A stretch of 64,000 bases of DNA from Acinetobacter rudis (GTDB lineage: Bacteria > Pseudomonadota > Gammaproteobacteria > Pseudomonadales > Moraxellaceae). This document shows positions 19,694 to 29,900 of this stretch, piece after piece. Below the pieces are notes generated by a model that was given only the letters and a program-made list of their open reading frames with translations, did not search any database and was not told the origin of the DNA. Position numbers and translations under genes: made by a program. The stretch spans positions 1 to 64,000 of the forward strand of contig NZ_BBRX01000032.1 in assembly GCF_000829675.1 (NCBI RefSeq). The letters are read 5' to 3'. How positions within the stretch are numbered: the stretch's first letter is position 1; the number at the start of each line of letters is the position of its first letter.

Positions 19694-21037
19694 TTAAGCT
19701 GATTTTATTTGGATTAATTTTGCAAATAAATCGTATTCATCTGCATCGGTAATTTCAACTTCAAGTAAATCACCTGCTTTGATGGTCGACTTATCAATAT
19801 CTTCTACAAAAACATTACCATCAATTTCTGGAGCATCCGCATAAGAGCGTGCCACAGCAACTGGGAACTCTTCCTCTAAACCATCAACCAATACCGTCAT
19901 CACTTGACCGATTCGTTGCTTTAATTTAGCAGCGGAAATTTCTTGCTGAACTTGCATAAAGCGTTCATAACGCTCTTGTTTAATGTCTTCTGGCACATGA
20001 TCAGGTAAGTCATTTGCAGTCGCACCTTCTACAGGAGAATAGGTAAAACAGCCGACACGATCCAACTGCGCCTCACGCAACCAATCTAAGAGTATTTCGA
20101 AATCTTCTTCAGTTTCTCCAGGGAAACCCACCACAAAAGTTGAACGAATAACCAATTGTGGACATTTTTCACGCCACGTTTTGATACGCTCTAGGGTGTT
20201 TTCGCTGTGTGCTGGTCGCTTCATTAATTTTAGAATTTTTGGACTGGCGTGCTGAAAAGGAATATCCAAATACGGCAAAATTTTAGACTGTGCCATAAGA
20301 TCAATGACTGCATCGACATGCGGGTACGGATAGACATAGTGCAGACGCACCCATATGCCTAACTGGCCTAAAGCCTCACACATATCAAAAAATTTAGTTT
20401 TTACTGGTTGGCCATCCCAGAAATCCAGCTTGTACTTGGTGTCTACACCATAAGCTGAAGTATCTTGAGAAATCACCAAAACTTCCTTCACACCCGCATT
20501 TTTCAATGCCTTTGCTTCACTCAATACTGAGCCAACTGGGCGCGAAACAAGATCACCACGCATACTTGGGATAATGCAGAACGTACAACGGTGATTACAA
20601 CCTTCTGAAATTTTCAAATAGGCATAGTGTTTTGGTGTCAATCGAATCCCCTGTTCTGGGACTAAATCAACAAATGGGTTATGTTTAGCTGGGGCGGGTA
20701 CATATTGATGTACTGCTTCCATCACATCTTGATACGCGGCTGCGCCTGTTACCTTTAAAACATTCGGATGCATTTCACGAATTTTGTCTTCGTCTTTACC
20801 GAGACATCCGGTGACAATAACGCGACCATTTTCATTCATGGCCTCGCCAATCGCGTCTAATGATTCTTGTACTGCAGATTCAATAAAACCACAGGTATTA
20901 ACAACAACCAAATCCGCACCATCATAATTCGATGCGACCTCATAACCCTCAGTTTTCAATTGGGTTAAAATACGTTCAGAATCGACCAATGCCTTAGGAC
21001 AACCTAAAGATACAAAACCGACTTTGGGGGATTTCAT
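19694..21037 (-). CDS. rimO: Ribosomal protein S12 methylthiotransferase
   Basis: RimO adds a methylthio group to an Asp of ribosomal protein S12. I start it at the ATG at 21037, with GTGGAG upstream, giving 447 residues that begin [22 protein letters not shown] longer frame to 21124 adds 29 residues without family character. Domains: N-terminal UPF0004 with three Cys for the second cluster (CPKAL, NTCGF, GCLG), radical-SAM core with [11 protein letters not shown] near residue 148, and a C-terminal TRAM domain (about 380-447). It lies upstream of pyrH on the same strand. Confidence 0.96.
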   Translation of the reverse strand: MKSPKVGFVSLGCPKALVDSERILTQLKTEGYEVASNYDGADLVVVNTCGFIESAVQESLDAIGEAMNENGRVIVTGCLGKDEDKIREMHPNVLKVTGAAAYQDVMEAVHQYVPAPAKHNPFVDLVPEQGIRLTPKHYAYLKISEGCNHRCTFCIIPSMRGDLVSRPVGSVLSEAKALKNAGVKEVLVISQDTSAYGVDTKYKLDFWDGQPVKTKFFDMCEALGQLGIWVRLHYVYPYPHVDAVIDLMAQSKILPYLDIPFQHASPKILKLMKRPAHSENTLERIKTWREKCPQLVIRSTFVVGFPGETEEDFEILLDWLREAQLDRVGCFTYSPVEGATANDLPDHVPEDIKQERYERFMQVQQEISAAKLKQRIGQVMTVLVDGLEEEFPVAVARSYADAPEIDGNVFVEDIDKSTIKAGDLLEVEITDADEYDLFAKLIQIKSA

Positions 21038-21397
21038 GAATCTGTGCTCCACTAGAATGCGTGGTATTGTATGATGTTTCTGCTCATAAAAACAGGTGGA
21101 ATCCACACTCTTTGCAATATGCACTATTTTGTGACTATTTTTTAATGCATTGCTGTTTTAGCACCAATTTGGAACAAAAATAAATTACAGGACTGCTTAC
21201 ATCCGCTATATTTACTCCAATGTCTGTAAAACACATCATGTTAACTGCTTGTGCTCTCCCATTCATCCAATTTAGATTTAAGTTGGCGCACATCTTGCTA
21301 CACATTGCAGACGCACAAGCTAAATTGCCCCACTTCGGTGATATTTGCGCACAACAACAGCAATATTGCGCCTTTTTAATACAGGATTATTTGGTTA
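21038..21397. promoter_or_regulatory. Divergent intergenic region between rimO and glnL
   Basis: About 360 bases between the minus-strand rimO and the plus-strand glnL, which must hold both promoters. An open frame at 21220-21420 lacks a ribosome-binding site and runs into glnL, so I do not call it. I see no clear sigma-54 or NtrC-type palindrome by eye. Confidence 0.4.
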
Positions 21398-22507
21398 ATG
21401 CCTTCAAACTCAACCATTGACTATCAGCTACTTGTAGACAATTTGGTCACTGCGATCTTATTGGTTGATCACAACCTTAATATTTACTATCTCAACTCTG
21501 CTTGTGAGGCATTGTTTGACCTAAGCTCATTACGCGCCAAAGGGCAACCTGTACTCAATATTTTACATCGCTCTAATGATCACTTTAAAACGCATGAAGC
21601 CTTACTCAATACTTTAAATAAAGGACAGAGTTATACACGACGTGAAGCGATCTTGAGTGTTAACTTTAAAGATGTACATGTCGACTACTCTGTGTCGCAA
21701 TTACAATCCTCGATACAGCAAGCTCCTCTGCTCTTAATTGAGCTTACTCCAATTGATCGCATGTTAAAAATTGCCAAAGAAGAGAGTTTGTCTCAACAGC
21801 ACCAAGTGACACGACAACTGATCCGAGGTGTAGCCCACGAAATTAAAAACCCACTAGGCGGTATTCGCGGTGCTACGCAGCTTCTTGCTCGAAGTTTGGC
21901 CGACCCTCAATATAATGAATTTACCGATGTCATTATTAGTGAAGTTGATCGTCTCAGAAATTTAGCAGATACCATGCTTGGTTCACGCCAACTACCAAGC
22001 TATAGCGAAGTTAACTTACATGAACCGCTTGAACGTGTTCGTGCTCTTATTGTCAATCAAACAAAAAATCGAATTAAAATCACACGTGACTACGATCTCT
22101 CTCTACCCGAAATTAATGCGGATCGAGATCAGTTAATTCAGGTCATGCTCAACATTAGCGTCAATGCTGTACAAGCCATGACGGAAAATAAAGCGTTTTA
22201 TCAAGATCACTCTCCTTCCTTGTGTCTTAGAACACGAATTCAACGTTTAGTCACGATAAATGGCGTATTACACAAGTCCACGATTCGTATTGATATCGAA
22301 GATAACGGACCTGGGATTCCAGAAGAATTACTCGAAGCAATTTTCTATCCACTGGTCTCAGGACGTGCCAATGGCACAGGTTTAGGACTGAGTATTGCGC
22401 AAAATATTATGCATCAACACAGTGGAATGATTGCTTGTCAATCCATACCAGGAAAAACCACATTTAGTCTTTATTTACCTTGGGAGTCCAATCATGCTGC
22501 AAAATAA
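21398..22507 (+). CDS. glnL: Nitrogen regulation sensor histidine kinase NtrB (NR-II)
   Basis: The 369-residue product has an N-terminal PAS domain (about 10-110, with LLVDHNLNIYYLNSACEALF). The H-box RGVAHEIKNPLGGIRGATQLL has the phosphorylated His near residue 147. A HATPase domain follows with the N box (LNISVNAVQAM), DNGPGIP and GTGLGLSIAQNI. No membrane segment is present, as expected for cytoplasmic NtrB, which relays the PII nitrogen signal. The gene overlaps the start of glnG by 14 bases. Confidence 0.96.
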   Translation: MPSNSTIDYQLLVDNLVTAILLVDHNLNIYYLNSACEALFDLSSLRAKGQPVLNILHRSNDHFKTHEALLNTLNKGQSYTRREAILSVNFKDVHVDYSVSQLQSSIQQAPLLLIELTPIDRMLKIAKEESLSQQHQVTRQLIRGVAHEIKNPLGGIRGATQLLARSLADPQYNEFTDVIISEVDRLRNLADTMLGSRQLPSYSEVNLHEPLERVRALIVNQTKNRIKITRDYDLSLPEINADRDQLIQVMLNISVNAVQAMTENKAFYQDHSPSLCLRTRIQRLVTINGVLHKSTIRIDIEDNGPGIPEELLEAIFYPLVSGRANGTGLGLSIAQNIMHQHSGMIACQSIPGKTTFSLYLPWESNHAAK

Positions 22508-23969
22508 AATTTGGATTATTGATGATGATCGGGCAATGCGCTGGGTCTTAGAAAAAACATTTAAAGAAGAAGGGTTTGATGTCTCAAGTTTTGAAGAGGC
22601 TCAATCCGCTTTAGAACAACTCAATCAATTTACCCCAGATGTAATTTTGACTGATATCCGTATGCCAGGCATCGATGGTCTCAGTTTTTTAAGTAAAGTC
22701 AAAAATAGTCATCCAGATTTGCCTGTGATTATTATGACTGCACATTCTGATTTAGAGTCAGCTGTGTCTAGTTATCAAACAGGGGCTTTTGAATATCTGC
22801 CTAAACCTTTTGATATCGATGAAGCTTTGGCCTTGGTAAATCGTGCCATCATGCACATCAACAAATTACAACAACAAGAGTCAGCCAAAGCCACACCAAT
22901 TCAAACTACTGAGATTATTGGTGAATCCCCTGCCATGCAGGAAGTTTTTCGTGCCATTGGCCGACTTTCACAGTCCCATATTACAGTATTGATTAATGGT
23001 GAATCAGGTACAGGTAAAGAACTGGTCGCACATGCACTACATCGCCATTCACCACGCAGCAATAAACCTTTTATCGCGCTCAATATGGCAGCGATCCCCA
23101 AGGACTTAATTGAGACTGAATTATTTGGTCATGAAAAAGGGGCTTTCACAGGCGCTAATACCCAACGTCAAGGCCGTTTTGAACAAGCCAATGGCGGTAC
23201 ACTCTTTCTCGATGAAATAGGCGATATGCCCTTTGAAACCCAAACACGATTACTACGTGTATTGGCAGATGGTGAATTTTACCGTGTTGGTGGACATATT
23301 CCTGTGCGGGTTGATGTACGTATTGTCGCTGCAACTCATCAAGATCTTGAAAAACAAGTACAAGCAGGACGCTTCCGTGAAGACTTATTTCACCGTTTAA
23401 ATGTCATTCGTATTCATATTCCTAAACTGGTCAATCGTGCTGAAGATATTCCAATGTTAGCGCAACACTTCTTGGCACGTGCAGGTAAAGAGCTAGATGT
23501 AAGTCCGAAAATCTTACGTCAAGAAACTCAAGAATATATGAAGCAACTGCCATGGCCGGGTAACGTGCGTCAGCTGGAAAACACATGTCGTTGGCTAACA
23601 GTCATGACGACTAGTCGCGAGGTTTATCCTGAAGACCTTCCAAATGAACTCAAACAAATTCCAATCCCTAAAGCAGACCAAGCCACAAGTACTGAAACAG
23701 TTTTACCTGAGCAATGGGATAAACTGCTTGAGCAATGGGCTGAGCAGAAGCTTAAAAACGGTGAGATGAAAATTCTTGAAGTTGCTATTCCTATGTTTGA
23801 ACGTACGCTTATTCAAGCCGCCCTCGCACAAACGCGTGGACGCAAACGACATGCTGCTGAGCTTTTAGGTTGGGGACGTAATACATTAACCCGAAAGCTT
23901 AAAGAGTTAGGTATGGACACAGCTGATGATGAGGATGAAGAAGAACTCAAAGCTCCAACCGCTCTTTGA
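22494..23969 (+). CDS. glnG: Nitrogen regulation response regulator NtrC (NR-I)
   Basis: I start it at the ATG at 22494 (MLQNKIWIIDDDRAMRW, preceded by TGGGAG), giving 491 residues; the frame runs 21 codons further upstream inside glnL. Receiver domain about 1-125 with IIDDD and the phospho-acceptor Asp near residue 54 in LTDIRMPG. The sigma-54 AAA+ domain has Walker A GESGTGKE near 170, GAFTGA and DEIGDMP. A Fis-type helix-turn-helix lies at about 445-475 (RGRKRHAAELLGWGRNTLTRKL). It activates nitrogen-limitation promoters with RpoN. Confidence 0.96.
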   Translation: MLQNKIWIIDDDRAMRWVLEKTFKEEGFDVSSFEEAQSALEQLNQFTPDVILTDIRMPGIDGLSFLSKVKNSHPDLPVIIMTAHSDLESAVSSYQTGAFEYLPKPFDIDEALALVNRAIMHINKLQQQESAKATPIQTTEIIGESPAMQEVFRAIGRLSQSHITVLINGESGTGKELVAHALHRHSPRSNKPFIALNMAAIPKDLIETELFGHEKGAFTGANTQRQGRFEQANGGTLFLDEIGDMPFETQTRLLRVLADGEFYRVGGHIPVRVDVRIVAATHQDLEKQVQAGRFREDLFHRLNVIRIHIPKLVNRAEDIPMLAQHFLARAGKELDVSPKILRQETQEYMKQLPWPGNVRQLENTCRWLTVMTTSREVYPEDLPNELKQIPIPKADQATSTETVLPEQWDKLLEQWAEQKLKNGEMKILEVAIPMFERTLIQAALAQTRGRKRHAAELLGWGRNTLTRKLKELGMDTADDEDEEELKAPTAL

Positions 23970-23978
23970 GCCTATCAT

Positions 23979-24015
23979 CAAAAAAAATAGCTGCCCTAAG
24001 TGCAGCTATTTTTTT
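23979..24015. terminator. Bidirectional terminator between glnG and pepN
   Basis: AATAGCTGC and GCAGCTATT pair around an 8-base loop, with an A run before and a T run after. The genes on both sides converge on it. Confidence 0.9.
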
Positions 24016-24033
24016 AAGAGATTACAAGCTCAA

Positions 24034-26643
24034 TTAAACCTGCAACATACTATTAATTGTTTCAATCATATTTTTTGACTTAAATTGACTCTGCAATTGC
24101 ACTAAGACCTGTTGAACTTCGCTACGCTTTGGCTCAGCCAATGTGTACCAACGTGACAATAACTGTAAAATCCTTGAACCGACGATAGGATTTTTCTCAT
24201 CCAAGTACACAGAGAGTTCTACAATATTTGCTACACCAAAACTCCAAGCATTCACAGGATTAGCATTTAACCCCCCAATTACTGCACGGAAACGGTTGGG
24301 TGTACCCAAGTCATAGTCAGGATGTGATGTTAAATACGCAATCTTCTCAGCTGTCACTTGCGGGTGTGCAGCTTGTAAGCTAAACCACTGATCTAAAGAT
24401 AAAGCTTCATCTTTATAACGCTGATAAAAATCCTGCAATGCTGCTTCAGCTTGCGGTGCGTTATACCAATGTAAGATACGTAAAGCACCTAAACGCTCAG
24501 TCATATTGCCTGTGCTGATATATTGTTGATGTGCCATTGTAAACACATCTGCATCGCCTTGGCGTGCCAACAAGCTCAGCATAATGTTTTTTAATGCACG
24601 CACACCCATTGCCTGAGAAAAATCAGTTTGTGCAGCAGGATCAAGTGACACATAACATGACTTCGCCCAGCCCGCCAAAGTCTGAGCCAAGGCTTGTAAT
24701 AGCTGTTCACGTTTTTCACGTACCACCTCAGGTTGGTAATCATGATCAATACGACTTGCCAAGTAACTTTCACTCGGCACATCGAAAAGTCGCGATGCTA
24801 AAAGTGGATCACGCTCTACGATCGCTGGAAGTGTAGTTTTAATTGCATCAAGATAGATCTGTGCTGGATGGTCATCCAATAAAATACGCTCTAACAGGGT
24901 TTGAGTCGCTTGCCATTGGTTAAACCCATTACTTTCAAATTGCAGTAATTGTGCAAGCTCAGTATCCGAATAATCAAATTCTAAATTAACTGGTGCAGAG
25001 AAGTTACGAAGCAAAGACAACACCGGTTGTTGTTTGACACCATAAAACTCAATGGTGACCTGATCTTGATCAAATAGATAAACCGCATCTTTAACCTGAT
25101 TTTCAACCAGAGCATCACAGTTTAGAGTCAATTGCTCTCCTGTTTGCGCATCGAACATCGCCAAAGCCACAGGGATCGGTAAGGCTTTTAAATCTGGATA
25201 CTTCGCGTTGGCTTTTAAACTTTGTTTGAAGCTTAAGCGATAGCTTTGTGCAGCGGCATCATATTGACCCTGCACGTGTAGTTTTGGTGTACCAGGCTGG
25301 TTATACCACAATAAAAAGGCAGATAAATCTACTCCAGAACCTGCTGTAAGTGCTGCAATCCAATCCTCCACAGTGACTGCTTGTCCATCATGACGACGGA
25401 AGTACTCATCTGTTCCAAGGCGGAATTTTTCTTTACCCAACAAGGTCGCCATCATGCGGTTAATTTCCGCACCTTTTTCGTAAACCGTTGCTGTGTAGAA
25501 GTTATTAATCTCAATAAAATGATCTGGGCGTGGTGGATGTGATAAAGGACCTGCATCTTCAGGGAATTGATGTGCTTTTAACACGGCGACATCGTCAATC
25601 CGTTGGACAGCAGCAGACTGGAGATCTTCCGAGAAGGACTGATCACGAAATACCGTCAAACCTTCTTTTAAACAGAGTTGGAACCAATCACGGCATGTAA
25701 TACGGTTACCCGTCCAGTTATGAAAATACTCATGCGCAATCACCGATTGCACACGCATAATCGCAGCGTCAGTGGTAAATTCTTCATCTGCCAATACACA
25801 TGAAGTGTTAAAAATATTAAGGCCTTTGTTTTCCATCGCCCCCATGTTGAATTGGCTCACTGCAACGATCATATAGTTATCAAGATCGTATGGACGCCCA
25901 TAATGCTCTTCATCCCAACGCATTGAGTGCTTTAATGCTTGCATAGCAATGTGGCACTTTGGAATATCTTTAGAAATCGCATAAATTTCCAAAGCAACTT
26001 CACGCCCTTCAGAAGTGGTGTATTGATCGCGCAGCACGTCCAAGTCACCAATCACACAAGCGAATAAATAGCTTGGCTTTTTAGTTGGATCTTGCCAGAT
26101 TGCATAGTGACGTTGCTCACCTACATCACCCTTTTCTATTAGGTTTCCGTTGGCCAAAAGTACTGGATATTTTTTATCTGCTTCAACACGTGTTGTAAAA
26201 GTTGATAACACATCTGGGCGATCTGGATAGAACGTTATTTTTCGAAAACCTTCAGGCTCATTTTGTGTGACAAACAAATCGCCTCCAGCCTGATATAGAC
26301 CTTCTAGCATGGTATTGCTTTCAGGGTGAATCAGCACTTCAATTTCGACAAGTGCTTGATCTGGAGCAGCTAAAATTACCAGTTGTTCTGTATCTAGACG
26401 ATAATCAGCTTCCCCAAGCAACTGACCATTTACTCGAATACTGCGCAGCTCTAAATCACGTCCAAGTAAAATCAAATCACCAGGTGCCTGACGCTGCATC
26501 TTTAATACACTGTTGACCTGACTATGATCTGCATAGACTTGAATATCGAGTTCCACCGAATCCACAAGATAGGCTGGTTTTTGATAATCTTTTAAAAAAA
26601 TTGTTTGATTTGCGTCCGTTGTTGGATTTGCTGCGATATTCAT
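24034..26643 (-). CDS. pepN: Aminopeptidase N (M1 metallopeptidase)
   Basis: Cytoplasmic broad-specificity aminopeptidase. I start at the ATG at 26643 because AGAGGG lies 6 bases upstream; an in-frame TTG at 26667 would add 8 residues and overlap that site. The resulting 869 residues match the family length. The exopeptidase motif GAMENKGLNIFN is near residue 266. The zinc motif is HEYFHNWTGN near 302, with the second Glu in LKEGLTVFRDQ. The C-terminal half is the all-helical DUF3458 domains. It stands alone on its transcript. Confidence 0.96.
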   Translation of the reverse strand: MNIAANPTTDANQTIFLKDYQKPAYLVDSVELDIQVYADHSQVNSVLKMQRQAPGDLILLGRDLELRSIRVNGQLLGEADYRLDTEQLVILAAPDQALVEIEVLIHPESNTMLEGLYQAGGDLFVTQNEPEGFRKITFYPDRPDVLSTFTTRVEADKKYPVLLANGNLIEKGDVGEQRHYAIWQDPTKKPSYLFACVIGDLDVLRDQYTTSEGREVALEIYAISKDIPKCHIAMQALKHSMRWDEEHYGRPYDLDNYMIVAVSQFNMGAMENKGLNIFNTSCVLADEEFTTDAAIMRVQSVIAHEYFHNWTGNRITCRDWFQLCLKEGLTVFRDQSFSEDLQSAAVQRIDDVAVLKAHQFPEDAGPLSHPPRPDHFIEINNFYTATVYEKGAEINRMMATLLGKEKFRLGTDEYFRRHDGQAVTVEDWIAALTAGSGVDLSAFLLWYNQPGTPKLHVQGQYDAAAQSYRLSFKQSLKANAKYPDLKALPIPVALAMFDAQTGEQLTLNCDALVENQVKDAVYLFDQDQVTIEFYGVKQQPVLSLLRNFSAPVNLEFDYSDTELAQLLQFESNGFNQWQATQTLLERILLDDHPAQIYLDAIKTTLPAIVERDPLLASRLFDVPSESYLASRIDHDYQPEVVREKREQLLQALAQTLAGWAKSCYVSLDPAAQTDFSQAMGVRALKNIMLSLLARQGDADVFTMAHQQYISTGNMTERLGALRILHWYNAPQAEAALQDFYQRYKDEALSLDQWFSLQAAHPQVTAEKIAYLTSHPDYDLGTPNRFRAVIGGLNANPVNAWSFGVANIVELSVYLDEKNPIVGSRILQLLSRWYTLAEPKRSEVQQVLVQLQSQFKSKNMIETINSMLQV

Positions 26644-26902
26644 ATATTGCCCTCTTTGTTGAGCCAAATAGTCTTAACTTTATATTTTGTCAATTCACTG
26701 ATCATACGCGAAGTGATACGCTTTGTCGTAAGTGCAATTTCGATGTGCTGCAAATACGATGAGCCCTTGAGTTCCATACCGTTCTATATCGGGTTAATTG
26801 AGTAACTTTTCAATTTATAAATCACGTAGATGTACGTATTTTACTCATCACCACAGATACTGTGGAAAGGTATCTGTATGCTTTTATTGATATGTATGAA
26901 TA

Positions 26903-27652
26903 TTAAGCCAAATAAGCCAGTAATAAACTCCAGAGCACGACAGTTTCAGTAAGCTCGATACTCGCACCCAATAAATCCCCTGTGATTCCACCCACACGGC
27001 GTATATAGATCTGTCTCAAAACAAAAATACTGAGCAACAGCATAATAATGCTGAATAAACCAGGTAATGACCAACACCCTGCCACGGACAAACTCATAAT
27101 GGTCACCAAGTACCAACTTAAACGAAATAGAGCCGAAGGTGACTTTACCGCCAATGCTTGTGCAATGCCTTGACTACGCACATAGGGTGTTGTGCTCAGT
27201 AAGATTAAAGCCGATAAACGCCCTAAGATCGGAAAGAGGATCAGTGCAGAACTGAGCCCGTGCTGCAATAAAACATATAGCGCAGACCATTTCATCAGCC
27301 CTTGTAACAGCAAACTTAATACGCCTATAGGTCCACAGTTTGGATCTTTCATAATCGCCAAGGTACGCGCCGAATCACCAAAACCACCCACCCAGGCATC
27401 GGCACTGTCGGCCAACCCATCTAAGTGTAAGCCTCCTGTTAACACCACCCACAGCACCAAAAGCAAGCTAGCCAACATTACTGTTGGCAATCCAGACAAT
27501 AATAAGGAGACAGCATAAAGCAGTGCACCAATCAATGCCCCGACAATAGGATAATAAAGCAATGATTGGTGTTGTTGAGCTGCGCTTGGCATTGCACTGA
27601 GTTGAATTGGAATAATCGTTAGAAACTGTAATGCAATTAAAAAAGCCGTCAC
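26903..27652 (-). CDS. cobS: Adenosylcobinamide-GDP ribazoletransferase (cobalamin synthase)
   Basis: Integral-membrane enzyme joining adenosylcobinamide-GDP with alpha-ribazole (phosphate). The 249-residue product has about six hydrophobic segments. The conserved acidic loop is LHLDGLADSADAWVGG with a following K-DPNCGPIGV stretch. It is the last gene of the salvage run cobU-cobT-cobC-cobS. No corrin-ring synthesis genes are present, so the run most likely serves uptake and remodelling of external corrinoids. Confidence 0.95.
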   Translation of the reverse strand: MTAFLIALQFLTIIPIQLSAMPSAAQQHQSLLYYPIVGALIGALLYAVSLLLSGLPTVMLASLLLVLWVVLTGGLHLDGLADSADAWVGGFGDSARTLAIMKDPNCGPIGVLSLLLQGLMKWSALYVLLQHGLSSALILFPILGRLSALILLSTTPYVRSQGIAQALAVKSPSALFRLSWYLVTIMSLSVAGCWSLPGLFSIIMLLLSIFVLRQIYIRRVGGITGDLLGASIELTETVVLWSLLLAYLA

Positions 27653-27667
27653 GGCGCTATTCCTTAT

Positions 27668-28312
27668 TTAAAAATCAAGTAGCACCGCTGACTCAGCATG
27701 GCGAAAAGTGAAGTGCTGTTGCTTGAGTGTATCCACGTAAAAATGCTGTAACTGACCAAGCTCTGCCGATTGAGTCAAGATTAAATCCAAGTGCTGTTGT
27801 AAAGCCAAACACTTTAGCAACTTAATCACCCCACCATGGCTCACGATCAAAATATGCTGTAATTGCAAATGCTGCATTTGTAGCACAATTTGATTCAAAG
27901 CCTTTAACACTCTATGTTGAAATTGCTGTAGCGGCTCTGCCTGTGGCGGGGTAAATCGTGTTGGATGCTGCCAAAATTCAGCCAACTGCTCGGGATAGTG
28001 CTGATATAACCATGCTGTTGATTGCCCCTCCCAATCACCGAAATGCATTTCTTGTAGTCCAGTACAATGATGTATAGGCAAATGAAAGCGTTGAGAAAGA
28101 TCCATGGCAAATTTTGCGCAGCGCTGTAAAGGCGAAGTCCAAATCGCTTGCCACGGTGCTTGTTTTACATGGATCATATTTTCATCCAGCATCTGAGCAA
28201 TGCCCTGTTGCATTTGTTCCCAACCTTGCGCCGTTAAAGCATCATCTAGAGAACCTCGCAGCACACCGGACAACTCACTTTCACCATGTCTTAACACATC
28301 AATCTGCAGCAT
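27668..28312 (-). CDS. cobC: Alpha-ribazole phosphatase-like histidine phosphatase
   Basis: The 214-residue product has the histidine-phosphatase signature DVLRHGESEL at residues 5-14 (catalytic His), the second-half motif SHGGVIKLL with the other His, and WTSPLQRCAKFA. Its place between cobT and cobS points to dephosphorylation of alpha-ribazole 5'-phosphate rather than general phosphatase activity. The gap to cobT is 6 bases. Confidence 0.88.
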   Translation of the reverse strand: MLQIDVLRHGESELSGVLRGSLDDALTAQGWEQMQQGIAQMLDENMIHVKQAPWQAIWTSPLQRCAKFAMDLSQRFHLPIHHCTGLQEMHFGDWEGQSTAWLYQHYPEQLAEFWQHPTRFTPPQAEPLQQFQHRVLKALNQIVLQMQHLQLQHILIVSHGGVIKLLKCLALQQHLDLILTQSAELGQLQHFYVDTLKQQHFTFRHAESAVLLDF

Positions 28313-28318
28313 ATCCGT

Positions 28319-29377
28319 TTAACCTTGCAATTTCTCACCAATAACTGCGGCTTCAGCAAACGTGGCCATTTCATTATGTAAGCGACATGCTAAACGAATC
28401 AAACCCAGTGCAGCACCCGCACCACTGCCTTCACCCAATCGCATATTGAGTTTTAACAATGGATTGGCATGTAAATGCTCAAGTAATAAAACATGACCAC
28501 GTTCAGCAGACTGGTGTCCAAACAACATCCACTCACGCACGTTTGGATTAATTTGACATGCCAGTAAAGCTGCGGCAGTACTAATAAAACCATCGACCAA
28601 AATAGCCAAACCGAGCTGGGCACAGCGAATATAAGCACCGACCATCGCTGCAATTTCCAAGCCACCAACTGCACATAAAGCACCAATACCACGATCTGCC
28701 AAACTAGGTCGATGTCGTTCTAGCGCACGTTCAATCACTGTAACTTTATGTTGCAACTGTGCCTGATCTAAGCCCGTACCAACCCCAGTAACCACTTTGG
28801 CATCCAGATCCAGTACCAAACATGCCAATGCCGAAGCTGAACAGGTATTGCCAATCCCCATTTCACCGGCAATATAAATTGAAGCTTTTGCAGCATGAGC
28901 ACTTTCAACATTATGTTTGCCAATCTCGAGTGCAGCTAAGCATTGCGCCTCTGACATTGCTTGAGTTTCTGCAAAATTAGCTGTTCCTGCACACACCTGT
29001 GCTTGAAGCACACCATCGACATGATAGGGTTCACCCACCGTACCACAGTCAATGACATCGAGATGCGCATCGTATTCACGTGAAATCACACTAATACAAG
29101 CACCACCCGTCATGAAGTTTTGCAACATTTGTCGCGTTACCACTTGAGGATATGCTGAAATATTTTCAGCCATCACCCCATGATCAGCAGCATAGATACA
29201 AATCCATGGTCGATCCAATTGAGGCCGTGGCGTGTCTTGTAATGCAGCTAAACTGATCGCGACTTGTTCTAAATCTGCTAAGGAGCCAGTGGGTTTGGTC
29301 AGTTGTTGCTGGCGCTGTTCTGCTGCCTCTCGGCTTTTTTGACTCGGCTTCGCACATGATTGCTGATACCATTGCAT
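28319..29377 (-). CDS. cobT: Nicotinate-nucleotide--dimethylbenzimidazole phosphoribosyltransferase
   Basis: Makes alpha-ribazole phosphate, the lower ligand of cobalamin. I start at the ATG at 29377 (MQWYQQSCAKPS), with AAGGAG 10 bases upstream; the longer frame to 29422 adds 15 unrelated residues that would overlap cobU. The 352 residues contain CIYAADHGVMAENIS, EMGIGNTCSASAL and the catalytic-Glu loop RLGEGSGAGAALG near the end. It lies 5 bases after cobU. Confidence 0.96.
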   Translation of the reverse strand: MQWYQQSCAKPSQKSREAAEQRQQQLTKPTGSLADLEQVAISLAALQDTPRPQLDRPWICIYAADHGVMAENISAYPQVVTRQMLQNFMTGGACISVISREYDAHLDVIDCGTVGEPYHVDGVLQAQVCAGTANFAETQAMSEAQCLAALEIGKHNVESAHAAKASIYIAGEMGIGNTCSASALACLVLDLDAKVVTGVGTGLDQAQLQHKVTVIERALERHRPSLADRGIGALCAVGGLEIAAMVGAYIRCAQLGLAILVDGFISTAAALLACQINPNVREWMLFGHQSAERGHVLLLEHLHANPLLKLNMRLGEGSGAGAALGLIRLACRLHNEMATFAEAAVIGEKLQG

Positions 29378-29382
29378 CGGAT

Positions 29383-29898
29383 TTATTCTCCTTTTAAACG
29401 CATAGGCAAACCTGCAACACAAAATGTTACTGTATCTGCCAATTGAGCAATTTGTTGATGTAGACGCCCAGATTCATCAATAAATTGACGGCTTAATTGA
29501 CCCATAGGCACGACACCTAGGCCTGTCTCATTGCTGACTAAAATCACATCTGAATTAAGCTGAATTAAAGTTGATAAAAGCTTTTCACACTGCATACTTT
29601 GCATATTAGGATCAGAATCAAGCAACAGATTACTCATCCATAAGGTCAGACAATCCACCAAAATGACTTGACCTTGTTGATCAATCTTAGCCAAATTATC
29701 AGCCAAATATAGCGGGGACTCAATAAGCTGCCATTCTGCTGGGCGCTGCTGTTGATGATGTACAATTCGTTGTTGCATCTCTTCATCAAGTGCTTGTGCT
29801 GTTGCGATATAAACTACAGGCTTACTGAGTTGCTCAGCAATTTTTTGTGCGTAACGGCTTTTCCCTGAACGCGCACCACCCAAGACAAATTGCAACAT
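29383..29898 (-). CDS. cobU: Adenosylcobinamide kinase / adenosylcobinamide-phosphate guanylyltransferase
   Basis: Bifunctional enzyme that phosphorylates adenosylcobinamide and transfers GMP to it. The 171-residue product has the P-loop LGGARSGKSRYA at residues 6-17, the guanylylated-His region (IVHHQQQRPAEW) and the DCLTLWMSNLLL strand. It is the first cobalamin gene of the run and begins 2 bases after the preceding 2H-phosphoesterase gene. Confidence 0.96.
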   Translation of the reverse strand: MLQFVLGGARSGKSRYAQKIAEQLSKPVVYIATAQALDEEMQQRIVHHQQQRPAEWQLIESPLYLADNLAKIDQQGQVILVDCLTLWMSNLLLDSDPNMQSMQCEKLLSTLIQLNSDVILVSNETGLGVVPMGQLSRQFIDESGRLHQQIAQLADTVTFCVAGLPMRLKGE

Positions 29899-29900
29899 GA

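Noticed and set aside
21038..21124. 29-residue N-terminal extension of rimO
   Set aside because: The family N-terminus starts at the ATG at 21037, which has its own GTGGAG; the extension is unlike RimO.
21220..21420. 66-codon frame upstream of glnL
   Set aside because: No ribosome-binding site, no protein character, and it overlaps the glnL start by 23 bases.
26644..26667. TTG start 8 codons upstream in pepN
   Set aside because: The better ribosome-binding site lies inside that extension, 6 bases before the ATG at 26643.
26854..26876. Hairpin CAGATAC...GTATCTG after cobS
   Set aside because: Seven-base stem without a T tract on either strand; too weak to call a terminator.
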